64,000 nt of DNA from Schistosoma mansoni (lineage: Eukaryota > Platyhelminthes > Trematoda > Strigeidida > Schistosomatidae). Below the pieces are notes generated by a model. It saw only the letters and a program-made list of their open reading frames with translations, was not told the origin of the DNA and did no database searches. Positions 9,881 through 21,254 of the stretch are shown piece after piece (position 1 is the first letter of the stretch; each line of letters opens with the position of its first letter). The position numbers and the translations under genes were made by a program. The stretch spans positions 186,001-250,000 of the forward strand of contig NC_031502.1 in assembly GCF_000237925.1 (NCBI RefSeq). Direction: 5' to 3'.

Positions 9881-9996
9881 CAAAAGTTTTGAAAATGTAT
9901 CTCAAAAATAATAGAAATTATTGATATATTATTTAGAAAAACGTTTACTTTACAAGAACTAGACAAATGAATATACGCATAGAGATAAGTTCAAAG

Positions 9997-10360
9997 CGAA
10001 TGTCCGGCGCTTTAACCGGGTTGGTGGACACGGAAAGTTCACCTAGGGAAGTTGGAAAACCCTCATTCCAAACCAATGATGCACATGGGCTCCAGTATCC
10101 TGAAGGAACAAATGGCGTATGAATCAATCGTTGGTCACCGGCTACCATGGGAATGCATCTCCTCACGATGCTCCACTGCCTTGTGGACTAGGCCTTCAGG
10201 TCAAAGACTCGGGGTATGGCCCACTAAGAAAACCATCTACTTCAGTTTGGGCACCTGGGCAGTATCACAGCCCTCACACAAATCAAATAAGATTTGTGAG
10301 GCGCATATGTATCTGGTGCTTCCTTGTACCAATATTTATGTGTTTAAATAAATAAATAAA
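9997..10360 (+). mobile_element. R520 retroposon, 5'-truncated, with 12-bp TSD
   Basis: Starts inside the consensus at CGAATGTCCGGCG and ends in AAATAAATAAATAAA. The direct repeat ATAAGTTCAAAG lies immediately before (9985-9996) and after (10361-10372). A 5' truncation with a perfect 12-bp duplication and an A-rich tail is the mark of target-primed reverse transcription. Confidence 0.95.
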
Positions 10361-10372
10361 ATAAGTTCAAAG

Positions 10373-11342
10373 AATTTTTCACTCTGAATGTCAATTCAAT
10401 GAATAGTGGGTCCAATGCGTACTGAAGATTTGGGAGATAAACTGTCACAAGATATAACAGTGATCCAAGAAAAATCAACATTTATAATGCCGAAGAAATT
10501 TTTTGTATACTGTTTATTATTCTTAACTTCACAAGACAATGTCCCAAACTTATACACAATCCGAGATAGCATTTAATCATTACAAGTAACATTATAATAG
10601 GGAAGTTCAGATCTTCCAGAAAAAATGAATAGTTACCTTGTATACATTGAAGCAAGTCGTCTAACTAGATCATCTACATAACTAAAAGTAAACCAATTGG
10701 TGGAAACATTGTTGGTTTTGTGATCAATAACGTCATTACAATAAGTTGTGAAAATATGTACTATAACATTATTTTAGAGATACACTGGCTTAAAGGACGA
10801 CTCATTATTTAAATTGAAACATAATCCGACTTTTCAAAGCTTGTTCTGATGTGATTCTCATGCTATTCTCATCTGATTAACTGACAAGCTACCTTAATAT
10901 TATACACCACCGTATCTTAATTTTTCCAGAATGATTCACAACTTTAGAAATAACCATTAGATTATTTAATGACATTCGAGAGGGTATCCAGAATTTTATT
11001 GGTCGTAGTGGGTTATTTGTTTACTTTGGAAAATACTGAGACAGAAAACCAGACGACTGTTTAAAACGTAGATACATGTGTAGCGATCTCTACTTTTTCG
11101 TATAATTACACTGAGCTACCTAGATCGGAATCCAATACTAAGCTTTCACTTGATTAGTTTAACTACCTCGTATGTAAAAACTGAAATGTCACACTTTAAA
11201 TTTGATGAAGAAACAATTGAAAATATATTCAGATATAACATCCTCCTATGCATTAGAAATGTACTGATATTAGTGAACCAGAGTCGTATTTTCTACAGAG
11301 AACTAGCTCACGCTACATTTCATCTTAATTATTTATTTGCAG
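10373..11342. other. Last synaptotagmin intron, no repeat recognised
   Basis: AT-rich intron DNA; only the acceptor TTATTTGCAG at its end is a clear signal. Confidence 0.6.
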
Positions 11343-11528
11343 AAAGTAACATTGATTGTGATCGTGGTAGATTATGATAGAATTGGTACATCAGAAGCAA
11401 TTGGCCGAGTTGTTCTGGGTTGCAATGAAACAGGAGCAGGTTTACGTCATTGGTCAGATATGTTAGCCAATCCTCGTCGACCTATTGCACAATGGCACAC
11501 TTTACAACCAATGCCTGAGAAAGGTTAA
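11343..11528 (+). CDS. Synaptotagmin, last coding exon (end of C2B)
   Basis: Reads [20 protein letters not shown], then [20 protein letters not shown] and [21 protein letters not shown] before [24 protein letters not shown] is the diagnostic synaptotagmin C terminus (C2B helix and the WHXL motif used in vesicle docking). Vertebrate Syt1 continues as an acidic/Lys tail; here the tail is short (PMPEKG). The exon enters in phase 0. Confidence 0.96.
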   Translation, partial: KVTLIVIVVDYDRIGTSEAIGRVVLGCNETGAGLRHWSDMLANPRRPIAQWHTLQPMPEKG

Positions 11529-12450
11529 AAAAAAATATGTAACTGCAAAAGAAAACTCAAACGATACTCAACAATTTATTTCACTATTTTCCTCTAGTGT
11601 ACCTACCTACCTATCTTTCTAACAGGATTATATTCTAGTCACAAAGCAATAAAACATTTAGAGAATGGTATGTAACAAATGAAGAAGAAAAAAAAACAAC
11701 CAAATACAGTAAAATACTACAAACTATGAATTTCTTATATATTTATCAGTTACTTATTCCCGGGTTCTATTCTACTACTTGGTAAAAGTAATAGAAGAAG
11801 ACTAGAATGATATTCATTTAAAGTGTGTAACTTTAACATGTAACCAATACAGAAACAATTGTCTCACTATATACATCATCTATGGATACTTAAATAAATA
11901 ATCATTTTTTTCATTTAGTGTTTTCTTAATTGAGAATAATTTCAATTTACCAACCACCCACCCCCCCCCCTTTCTTTGATTGAATTTGTGTCCATGGATA
12001 AATCACAGCTCATTTTCAAAAATTCTTTACATATAATGAAAGTTTATCAACTCGTCTTTTATTTAATACCGCTCTTATATATATATACACATACACCCAT
12101 AATTCTTTACCCGTTTCTTTTTTTTTCTCGTGGGGAATCATTGTGACATTCAATTCTTATAGAAACTAATCTGTTATCTTGTTTTTTCTGATTAAACCTC
12201 CCACCACCACCCCTCTGTTCATGTTATTTTTCTTTTACACATCTTATATACTATAAATACACTTCAATCCTGAATGTAGCCTCTTAATTCATTGTACGAG
12301 TTTTGATTTGTCTTAAGAATGTTGTTTAAGTGATTATTTCTTTGTTAAATGAATATTCAATGTGAGTTTATGTACGTCAATATTCTCTTTGTTTTTTCCT
12401 TTATACGAAGAGTTCATCATCATGTGAAGTTCGAAATAAAGATCTCTTGA
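11529..12450 (+). other. Synaptotagmin 3' UTR with AATAAA
   Basis: After the TAA comes an AT-rich stretch with homopolymers and a CCACCCACCCCCCCCCC run near 11955. AATAAA is at 12435-12440, about 900 nt past the stop, a plausible poly(A) signal. Pyrimidine-rich blocks near 12120-12240 may be regulatory; nothing specific can be named. Confidence 0.5.
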
Positions 12451-12549
12451 TTGATTAAAAGTTTACTGCATAGTATTAAAATAACCCAATTGTGTCGTTT
12501 TTTTTTATATTCTGCTATATGTTAAAATATACAAAACAATTTATTTAGA

Positions 12550-15168
12550 CTGTAGATCCCGACCATTGCTGATACCTTGACGTGGTGGTCAGGCTTGCCT
12601 AAAAGCAGCAAACCCAAGGTCCGAAGGCGAAGTCGTACTGCTGACTGTACGGAGGTGTGACGGCAGTAAGGTGTTTTCTTCAGACAACCAGCATAACAGC
12701 GATGCTACCTTCCCACAAGGAAGGGTTGAGGTTAGAAAAGGTCAACCCTAAAAATGTACACCTCGCCTTATCCCACAAATTTCCTTCTCTGGTGGTAAGG
12801 TTCCAACAAAAACGGAGATAACACGAAAACTACTTACAAAAAGGTCATGTGTGACCAACCTCAAGCAGTTGTCCCTTTGGCTTTGCGGTCACGCTCTCAG
12901 ATCACTAAGACCACCTCTAGCCCAATTTCCTTTTCAGGCACCTCTAGAAGAACTGTTCTATGGTGTGGGAAACCGGGAAGTGATAATCAGCCCCATACCT
13001 CTAACAGCACTCAAGATCACTGTATTCATAACCAATCTCCTTTTTCAATTCCTATTATTCCTTCTACCTCGAATTTCAACTCTAAATTTCCTCTTTTGAC
13101 TTCCTCCTCAAGTATCATCATGTCCAACGATTCTAGTGCATGGAACATTGTCCCAGGCAAACTGAAACCTCGCTGCAAACTATACATTGGAGCTTTCGAC
13201 GTACGCACCCTATGCTTGGCTAAAACCATAAAATCTCGTACCACTGATGCATGCATACGGGATCCTGGTGTGGTCATTCACGTGAGCTCATCTCGCCAAA
13301 ACGGAGAGCCGACGAGATACACCCTCCGTCTATCTGGCGATCCGATGGCTAGTTCTCATAGACTGGAGGGTGAGGCATGGCACTATGTACGGGAACAAAA
13401 AAAGCACTATTAGAATGGATCCCTGTTAACAGTCGCCTATGTGTTGTTCGACTAAACGACTCTGTAAGAACTCAAAAGGATAGGGATACACATCGTTGCC
13501 TTTTCGTCGTTTCTCTCTATGCCTCCACTGATTGCGGAACACTTTAAGGAGCAGTTCAGCTGACAATCAGCTACTCTGAAACTACTCACCATTACCAAAG
13601 TCAGAATGGAACACTGAAGTAGGCCCCCGACCCTACTTGAAGTTCAAAACGCTATAACTAATCTGAAACGAGGAAGAGCAGCTGGTCCAGATGGATTGGC
13701 TCTAACAGTCTTTAAGTATGGTGGTCCAGTTTTAGTGATCACGTTGACTAATTTTTTAGCTAAATTCTAGGAGTTTGACGTAATCCCATCAGATTGGTCA
13801 CAATCACTGATTGTCCCAATATATACGGAGTCAAAATCATCCTGCGATAACCATAGAGGGATTACTTTGACCAATATAACATCTAAAATACCAGCCTCAA
13901 TAATTATCGGACGCCCAACAAAGACTCGTGAACTGCAAACACGAGAAAATCAGGCTGGCTTCAGACATGGTCGTGGCTGCACCGACCATATATTCACTAT
14001 TCGTCAGGTTTCAGAACACAGGTATGCTTATCAGCGTCCGACAATGAAAGTTTCTCTTCACTTACAAACAACATTTGACCATGTAGACCGGGAGGTTCTG
14101 TCGCAGTGTTTGTCATTGAAAGGTGTACCTCAAATGTACATAAACCTTGTGAAGGCTCTTTACTCGAACACTACCAGTCGAGTCACAGCTTATAGAGAAC
14201 CATCATATGATTTTGCAACCTGAAGTGGTGTCCGGCAAGGCTGTCCACTATCTCCATTTTTGTTTAATTTCACCATGGACCTACTGATAGAAATAACGTT
14301 CTCGTCGTCGGAATTTTCAGGACTCCATCTCCTACCAGGAGGTCCACTTATCGACTTAGAATACGCAGATCACATAGTCCTGTTTAGCGAAGACGCTGAT
14401 AAAATGCAGTCTTCTATTAACTTTGAGCAGCAATACCAGGATGTTTGGAATGCATTTCTCCATCTCTAAATGTAAATTGTTGCTTCAGGACTGGCCTGCG
14501 TCAACACCCGAACTAAGGATAGGGAGTGAAGTAGTCGAACGCGTCGACAACTTCACTTATCTTGGGAGTATGATCAACCCTAAAGGGTTGATGACTGACG
14601 AAATCTCTGCACGGATGCAGAAAGCCCGTTTGGCCTCTGCCAACTTACGTCACCTATGGCGAAGACGAGATATCCGTCTATCAATTAAGGGACGAGTATA
14701 CTGAGCAGCAGTTCGCTCTCTTCTATTATACAGCTGCGAAACGTGGCCATTAAGAGTACAAGATACTCGTAAGCTACTAATAGTTGACCACAGATGTCTT
14801 ACAAATATCACTCGTATCTGCTGGGATCACCGGGTAAGTAATAATGAGGTTAGACGTAGGGTATTAGGGAATGATGATAAACCAGTTGATGAGGTTGTGG
14901 ATCTTCATCGACTTAAATGGTTGGGTCACGTGTTACGTATGCCTAAACACCGATTACCACGACGCACAATGTTGACTAGTATTGGGGATGGTTGGAAGAA
15001 AGTTAGAAACGGCCAAACCAAAACGTAGCATCAGTCCTTGAATTCACTAACTTCTGGTCTTAGCCGTGTTGGTAGATAGTTGGGGTCCGCGCAACTATCG
15101 TAACCAATAGTCGGAGACTGGGTGACATGGCTCGAAATCAATTACAACATTACGGAATAAATAAATAA
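12550..15168 (+). mobile_element. RTE1 LINE copy A (SR2/RTE-like), internally deleted
   Basis: A LINE with a GC-richer 5' leader (GACCATTGCTGATACC), an endonuclease part and a reverse transcriptase part. The 12847-13413 frame carries IGAFDVRTLCLAKTIKSRTT and DPGVVIHVSS..GEPTRYTLRLSGDPMAS, the AP-endonuclease N-terminal half of RTE elements. A large piece from the end of the endonuclease to the EN-RT linker is missing (join near 13530). RT then runs from about 13650: frames 13867-14223, 14260-14469 and 14423-14704 give the block with GFRHGRGCTDHIFTIRQV, an SGVRQGCPLSPFLFNF segment just after 14221, YADHIVLFSED, and the C-terminal WRRRDIRLSIKGRVY. It ends in AATAAATAAATAAA. Broken by stops and a frame change, so not self-mobile. 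Confidence 0.9.
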
Positions 15169-15594
15169 AACTAACAGATTGATATAGAATTGTTATTATA
15201 ACTTCCTTACAGCACAACAATGTGTAAATTTACTAATACATTTAAAAAGCAACCAGTTCGAAAATAACATCACCACAGTGCAATAATCCAAATGAAATGC
15301 TTGGTGATTGAAATTTTACATAAAGTACAAAATTTAACCAATAAGTAATGCTAAAAATTACCGTTCTACATACAGAAGATATAGTTGAAATGAGTTGGGT
15401 TTGTGAATATCAAGGGCGATAAAAAAAAACACACAGCTGTTAGCTTCACTGTCAACGACAGTCAGCTTTTTATAACAATAGTACATTTACACGTGAGTAC
15501 AAGTAGAATACTTTAACGTACTGTTAAAAGCAATCAAAAGCCGATTTTTGTGTGAAAAAAACTTGTGAAAGATCAAAGATTTCCCATTATTATA

Positions 15595-15929
15595 TTAGTT
15601 GTCCCAATATTTGGCATAATAGTTCAGGTTTCTGTGTGGTGCGCTGTAGGATCTAGGGTTCCACACCGATGTATTTGGATTGTCAAGATCATACCGCTGA
15701 GCGTTTTCATTCTGTGCTTGGATAAGGGCACGAGCTTGAGCAAGATATTCTGCATTACGAGCCCGTGAGTTTGGACGACCAGTTGCCGTAAGCGTATAAC
15801 CATTACGTTGTTGACCTCGGCTATTACTTCGGAAATTTGTTCGTTGACCCCACCTTTGATTACGAACAAAGGTGTTGTTGCGTAAGGAAGTATTTCGGGA
15901 TAGGGCTCCACGGAACGATGTCCGTCTAC
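15595..15929 (-). CDS. Arg-rich putative mRNA-export adaptor, last exon
   Basis: Last of three exons (18371-17957, 17642-17469, 15929-15595) that join in phase to 307 codons. This exon reads GRRTSFRGALSRNTSLRNNT then FVRNQRWGQRTNFRSNSRGQ, then a less basic tail ending RNLNYYAKYWDN before TAA. The acceptor ATCTAG|GTAGACGG supplies the second and third bases of the shared Gly codon. Many R-S/R-N-rich repeats suggest RNA binding. A protein with a UAP56-binding motif and Arg-rich repeats fits the UIF/ALYREF/CHTOP class of TREX adaptors, but this tail matches none that I recognise. Confidence 0.75.
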
Positions 15930-17468
15930 CTAGATGTCATATGAAAAAGACCATTAATCAAACCATATAGAAATTATAAGACCATTAGAGAAATAAAATT
16001 AAACTACAGGTTACAATAAGTTCATGTCAGCATAAAGGCTTGAATCTAGTTGTGGTCTCTGATGTTCTTTAAGCAGTAGTTTCCATAGCTAACTTTGAGT
16101 TTCATGATGGGTCGCATAATAACAATTTTCACGGGTTTTATAGGTATCTATTCCTCTAAAAGATAACTATCAGGTATTAATCCAACTCTTAGCAAATTGA
16201 AGGCGTTGAAAGAATCTCTACACTTTTTGAATATGGTTTGGATCCAGCGAATTTAGTGAGTTTGGTTGTTACTACAGCAACTAAAAGTTCTGTGTAGGGT
16301 TGGCTTCTAAAATACTTGAGTCTCAAGTTTTTGTATTCAAAGTAGTAAAGAAACATTGGAGCACCCATACTACACGGAGAAACGAAATGAAATACCTAAC
16401 TACTTCCTACAAAACTTCACTAAAAATCCTTATGGAATTGACCGCAATATATAAAATCGACTGTAGAAGCCAAAAAACAAATAATCTCACTATTTATACA
16501 AGACATCTTAGGTATAATAGCCAAATCATGGTCTTTAACAATGGTTGTAGCTAACAAGCACACGAAACTTCTATAATTTATATCATCCAAAACAAATGAT
16601 ACACTATCAAAGATAAGCTCAATATCATCTGCATGCCATATGAAGTATGGAGAACACTAAATCACACAAAGTGTTAGTTTTCCATCTTTGTCTGTGTAAA
16701 CATTAAAAGCTGTCAAAGCCCATGACATATATTTACCTATATATATGTACGTGGAAAACTATGAACACAAATATTAGCTAGGAAAACGTTATAAAATAGT
16801 GGATAAATGACAATATAGAAACCATACAGAAACCTAACATTTAATGGTCAATGGACATTGAAGAACACCTAATTTATTGGTTAATCGAAAGACTGATAGT
16901 GAACTATGAAGTCTGATTTCAGATCCGGGAACAAAAAAATCAAAATAGGTGCGGACTGTGACAATACGCTTATACGTAATACTAAGTCGATTTCCCCATT
17001 TGACAGAATAATCTGTAAGTTACTGATGGAGAAATTATAAAGGCTCTTTATTTCTAAGTTTGTGCGGACGATATTGTCTAGAAAGACAAATTAAAACTAC
17101 AAAATCGAACCCATTGAACAAAACACCTTCAAGAAAACTACAAACGTTTTTTTAAGCCATAGTCTGTGTAATTTTGTATAAGCAACAAAAGCTTAACATG
17201 AAGCGTCAGAAAAAACGAAATCCAAGTGGCGTTCCGTGCCATCAATTTCACCTATTATACGGGAATTAGATGGAAACCGTATGTCGTATCCTGAAGCCGG
17301 TTTAGAAATTCCTTGTGATTCAAGCAGTTAGTGATAAGCCAAGACACTACTAAATTTTACTTGGTGTTCAGGTTTTTATGTAATATGGTACATATGAATC
17401 ATCGGAAAATACGGCCAGAAACCCGAAATTAAAAATTGTGAAAAACAAGCACCGAAAAGTTAGTTTAC
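15930..17468 (-). other. Intron of the Arg-rich gene
   Basis: No repeat of the main families was recognised in this ~1.5-kb intron; a + strand frame at 16300-16554 has no coding character. Confidence 0.5.
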
Positions 17469-17642
17469 CTTGAGGTGATCCCAATACCTGAAGGGATCTA
17501 CGACGTGGACGTCTTTGAAAACTATGTGATTGCTGCTCTGATTGCCACGAACGACCAGTGACTTGAGGTGTACTGTAAGCTCCTCGGGAACCGACTGTTG
17601 AAGCAGGAGCGCTCCTCCGTCTTGAGGGACGTCTTTCATAGG
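17469..17642 (-). CDS. Arg-rich putative mRNA-export adaptor, middle exon
   Basis: Translates as (A)YERRPSRRRSAPASTVGSR, then GAYSTPQVTGRSWQSEQQSH and SFQRRPRRRSLQVLGSPQ(G). The acceptor TTCTTATAG|CC and donor CAAG|GTAAAC are both standard and the phases fit both neighbours. RRPSRRRS and RRPRRRS are SR/RGG-like basic clusters typical of RNA-binding or nuclear proteins. Confidence 0.8.
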
Positions 17643-17956
17643 CTATAAGAAGAAATAAATGCTTCCAATCGTTCATGTTCGGGGATATCACTGAGAATAC
17701 ATCAATTAAATTAGTCGTAGGAATCATTTGAGGAACACTACTGAATAGAAACGACGAAGAATGATTCATTCGAGAAAAGCTAATCCAGTATCGTATAAAC
17801 CCAATCATTATTAAGCTTATTCATGTAACCTTGCACAGTCAATCTAACACTTGAGTAAGTGCCAACCTCTAGGGACAAATACTTTATGAACTTATTACTG
17901 AAAAAATAATAATATTATGATCATAAACAAAATTATTTATAGGAACCAGTGCGCAC

Positions 17957-18371
17957 CAATGCGAGAGGTTGGTTGAATGTTTCTTCGTTCATTAAACAAC
18001 TGCTGACGTTGAATACGATTGCGCTGAAGAAGTGCAGTGGCATCAGCAGCTGTCTTAGCAGCAGCAGCGGCGGTTCTCTGAGCTCGGCGAAGGACCGCCT
18101 GTGCCGTCGATCTACTTGAGCGGATATTTTTTACAGTGAACACACGTTTGTTTTTTGTTAAAGCTTGAGGTTGAGAAGAAGAACCCTGAATAGGACGATT
18201 GATTCGAGAAAGTCGTTTCTGCCTTAAACCACGTAGTCGGGTTGCAGCAGCAGATATTCGAGGTTTTTGTTGATACTGAGAAACATTCTGGCGTCTACCA
18301 CGAATAGCTATTCGTTTGTTGAACTCGTTTATTTTTACGAGCTTCTTTCTTATCCAATTTGATAATTTCAT
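17957..18371 (-). CDS. Arg-rich putative mRNA-export adaptor, exon with UBM in another frame
   Basis: In the frame that joins the later exons this exon reads MKLSNWIRKKLVKINEFNKR then an Arg/Ala/Gln-rich stretch (ISAAATRLRGLRQKRLSRI, then TAQAVLRRAQRTAAAAAKTA), ending SRI before donor ATTG|GTGCGC. Its start follows a good acceptor (TTTTTTTGTAG). In the second frame the same start reads DEIIKLDKKEARKNKRV, very close to the UAP56-binding motif of ALYREF and FYTTD1 (LDDIIKLNRxE). That frame closes at 18293. So either the exon holds a one-base difference (true or sequencing) between about 18310 and 18345, or the start in the MKLS frame is used. The upstream exon was not found. Confidence 0.7.
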
Positions 18372-19560
18372 CTACAAAAAAAGAGAAAGATAATTCATGA
18401 GTTGCGAAAATTAATGATTAAGTTTAAGCGATGTTATAATTGCAACATCCATGATAGACGGAGTTATTAACAAGTAACCAAACTTCATTCGAACTGAGAC
18501 AGATTTCAAGTGGGAACTTTGCTTATTGTCGAAATAAATTGAACATCACTCAGCGAAAATACAAGTAACTGTGATAATGACCATGGATAAACTACTCCGA
18601 TTCTTAGAAAACCTTTAATTTTTTATGATGACAAGTTCTTTACTTTTTTGTTCACTGAAATACATGGAAAAGTAGCATGGGATGAATGGGAATAATTTAT
18701 GAATTATTTATGCATCAATTAATCACCAGTCGTATACAATGCAGAATCTCGAACATGGGCACCTCTGTCCAGGTCCCCACATCCCATTGTACATGGACAC
18801 TATGCACCATGATATTCGACAAAAAATCTACGCTGAACATTTCCTCTACCTACGTTATACCCCCACCGGACAGCATAACACACCCGACAAATATTATGGG
18901 ATTGCATCTCCTGACGTTTCACGACTGCCTTGTGGATTAGACCTTTAAGTGGTAGGCTCGAAGTGGCCTCCTGCTTTGTTTGAGTCCTCAGAGAGAACGA
19001 TGATGATTAATATTGAAGGAAGTGTTCCTGATTGCCTTTGCCATCTATACAAATGATATTTACAAATGCCTAATTAAAAACAAATTCATTATAAACTCAC
19101 TATATTTCCTTTTTCATCTCTATTTTGTATACACTTTAGTTGTCTTTTTCTAACTAAACCAGTAGCTCTTCTATGATAAGTTCTACCTTGTCTAAACGAT
19201 CTTCAAGTCATTGACAGGTCGAAAGTTTGAATATTACCATCGAATACAGAATCAGAATAAGCTTTCTTGAAACCACATGCGTCATTAAAACTGGCCACCT
19301 TCAACAGTTACCCACTGATGCAGATCGAACAACAAATAGGTTTAAGTATGTTTTCCGAAAGTCTCGATATCAATATACGATGTACATTCGAGGCTTGTAT
19401 TTACGATTACTGAAGTAATACTAGTTTGCTCTCTATTAATGGATTCGAGAAGTCTGTTTCACAAGCGGTTACTCGGCAGTCCTGTAGCATTTTCATCCGC
19501 TTTGGCTTGGGCTGGTACCCTATTAAACGCTAAAGCAAAAGTGGGACTAATTGACTGACC
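18372..19560. other. Flank of the Arg-rich gene with an R520 relic
   Basis: Mostly AT-rich. At about 18893-18990 the text GGGATTGCATCTCCTGACG and TGCCTTGTGGATTAGACCTTT resembles the middle of R520, so an old fragment sits there. No exon carrying the start of the Arg-rich gene could be found. Confidence 0.45.
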
Positions 19561-19564
19561 TGAC

Positions 19565-20890
19565 CTTCATAGCCTGTGACGATTGATCCACCCAACGAGA
19601 CGGAAGTACACAAGGAACTTCAACTCTTAAAGAGCCACAAATCACCAGACCCAGATGACTTACCTCCGGCCCTTTTTAAAGATGGTGGCGACCTTCTGTT
19701 TAGGAAACGGACTGAGTTATTTACAAATGTCGGATATTTAGAGTGCTTCAATATCGTGGGATGAGTTAATCGTTTTGCCCATATTTAGGAAGAGTTCATA
19801 TTACCTATACAAATTATCGGGGGAATAAGTTCACATCCAATTGCATCCAAACTGTTGGCTTCCGTCATACTTTGTACTGTTCAAAACCCGAGGAAGATTG
19901 ACTCACGAGGAGGATGGTTTTCGTTCTGGTCGAGGATGTGTTGGTCATATTTTCACCCTCCACCAAACTTTAGAACACTATCAAACTTATTGCAGGCCAA
20001 CAACCGTGGTGTTTTTTGACATCAGGACCGCCCTCGATTCGTTAGACAGGACCGTTCTGTGGGATCGCCTCCTGAAGAAGGATTTGCCTGAGAAGTTTAC
20101 TAACACCTTTAAAGCCCTATAAAAAACAACTCAGGCAGAGTGAGGACATACAACTTCCTCTCTCCACTGTCCCATTTTAGCAGTGACGCTAGACAGAGTT
20201 GACCAATCTCCCCATTTATCTTCAACTTTACCGTCAGTAACATATTTGAGACAGCTGACGGATGCAGGTAGCATTGGTGTGGGTCTGTTGCCTGAAGATT
20301 TTGATTATTTACCTTACTGTATGATGACACAAAATATATAAAGTAGCACTTACTCGGTTGGCAATCAGTGTCCGCTGGTATGGCGTGTATTCTGGGTCTT
20401 TTAAGTCCTAAGTCTTTTTACAAAATAAATAAGAAACTGTGACTACACTTGCTCTTGGTGGAGAGCCGTGGAAAATAATCGGAAAAGTTGTGTATTTATG
20501 TCATTATGTAAGTGCTGATGGTAGCACGAATGATGGGATTAATTTACGTATAGTCAAAGCCAAGGTGGCTTATGGTAATTTGAGCTATTTTTTGAGCCAT
20601 CTTATTGCTAGTCTAGTTGTAAAATATCAGGTTTATAGTGCTCCGGTGAAAGCAGCTTAGTCTGAAAAAACTAGTCTCTTTGAGTTGAAAGTGTTCGTCA
20701 ACTGTGTCGATCAACATCCTCTTCGTAGGATTAGTTACATCTAGTAGCAGCACCATGTTAGTAATCCTTAGGTTAATCAATATGTACTCTGGCACGGTGA
20801 TAACTCGATGTACCAATACTGAAACGAACTTCAGTGACTTGAACAAATGTTACGAATTGTTCAGGATTTCTGATGATTGGAAATAAGACT
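19565..20890 (+). mobile_element. RTE2 LINE, degraded + copy
   Basis: A decayed copy of the second RTE-type LINE. It can be followed from DPPNETEVHKELQLLKSHKS at about 19580, through the FRSGRGCVGHIFTLHQTLEH and FFDIRTALDSLDRTVLWDRL blocks (19915-20070), to VVYLCHYVSADGSTNDGINL near 20480 and the C-terminal part near 20700. Matching segments in the better - copy at 26913-27200 and 25513-26706 set the order. Many breaks, so old. It abuts RTE1-B at about 20903. Confidence 0.8.
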
Positions 20891-20902
20891 TACAAACTAT
20901 TT

Positions 20903-21254
20903 CATGAAGTTCAAAAGGCTGTTGCTAATCTGAAACGAGGAAGAGCAGCTGGTCCAGATGGATTGGCTCTAACAGTAAGTATGGTGGTTCAGTTTTAGTG
21001 ATCACGTTGACTAATTTTTTAGCTAAAATCTAGGAGTTCGATGTAATCCCATCAGATTGGTCACAATCACTGATTGTCCCAATATATACGGAGTCAAAAT
21101 CATCCTGCGATAACCATAGAGGGATTACTTTGACTAATATAACATCTAAAATACCAGCCTCAGTAATTATCGGACGCCCAACAAAGACTCGTGAACTGCA
21201 AACACGAGAAAATCAGGCTGGCTTCAGACATGGTCGTGGCTGCATCGACCACAT
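20903..21254 (+). mobile_element. RTE1 copy B, segment 1
   Basis: First piece of a + strand RTE1 copy, starting inside the RT part (GTTCAAAAGGCTGTTGCTAA; copy A has the same at about 13640). It carries IPASVIIGRPTKTRELQTRE and GFRHGRGC. It breaks at CCACAT (21249-21254); the next base belongs to RTE1-C. The same CCACAT resumes copy B at 24137. Confidence 0.85.

Noticed and set aside
10052-10355. Open frames in R520 copies (10052-10351, 21526-21816, 24636-24959) as genes
   Set aside because: They recur only with the repeat, in changing frames and lengths, and have no codon signal.
12550-12680. HDV-like ribozyme at the RTE1 5' end
   Set aside because: RTE elements elsewhere can have one, but I could only pair GACCA/TGGTC; the nested pseudoknot could not be built by eye.
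18372-19560. Spliced-leader RNA gene upstream of the Arg-rich gene
   Set aside because: The schistosome leader text (ACCGTCACGG) is absent from the window on either strand as far as I could see.
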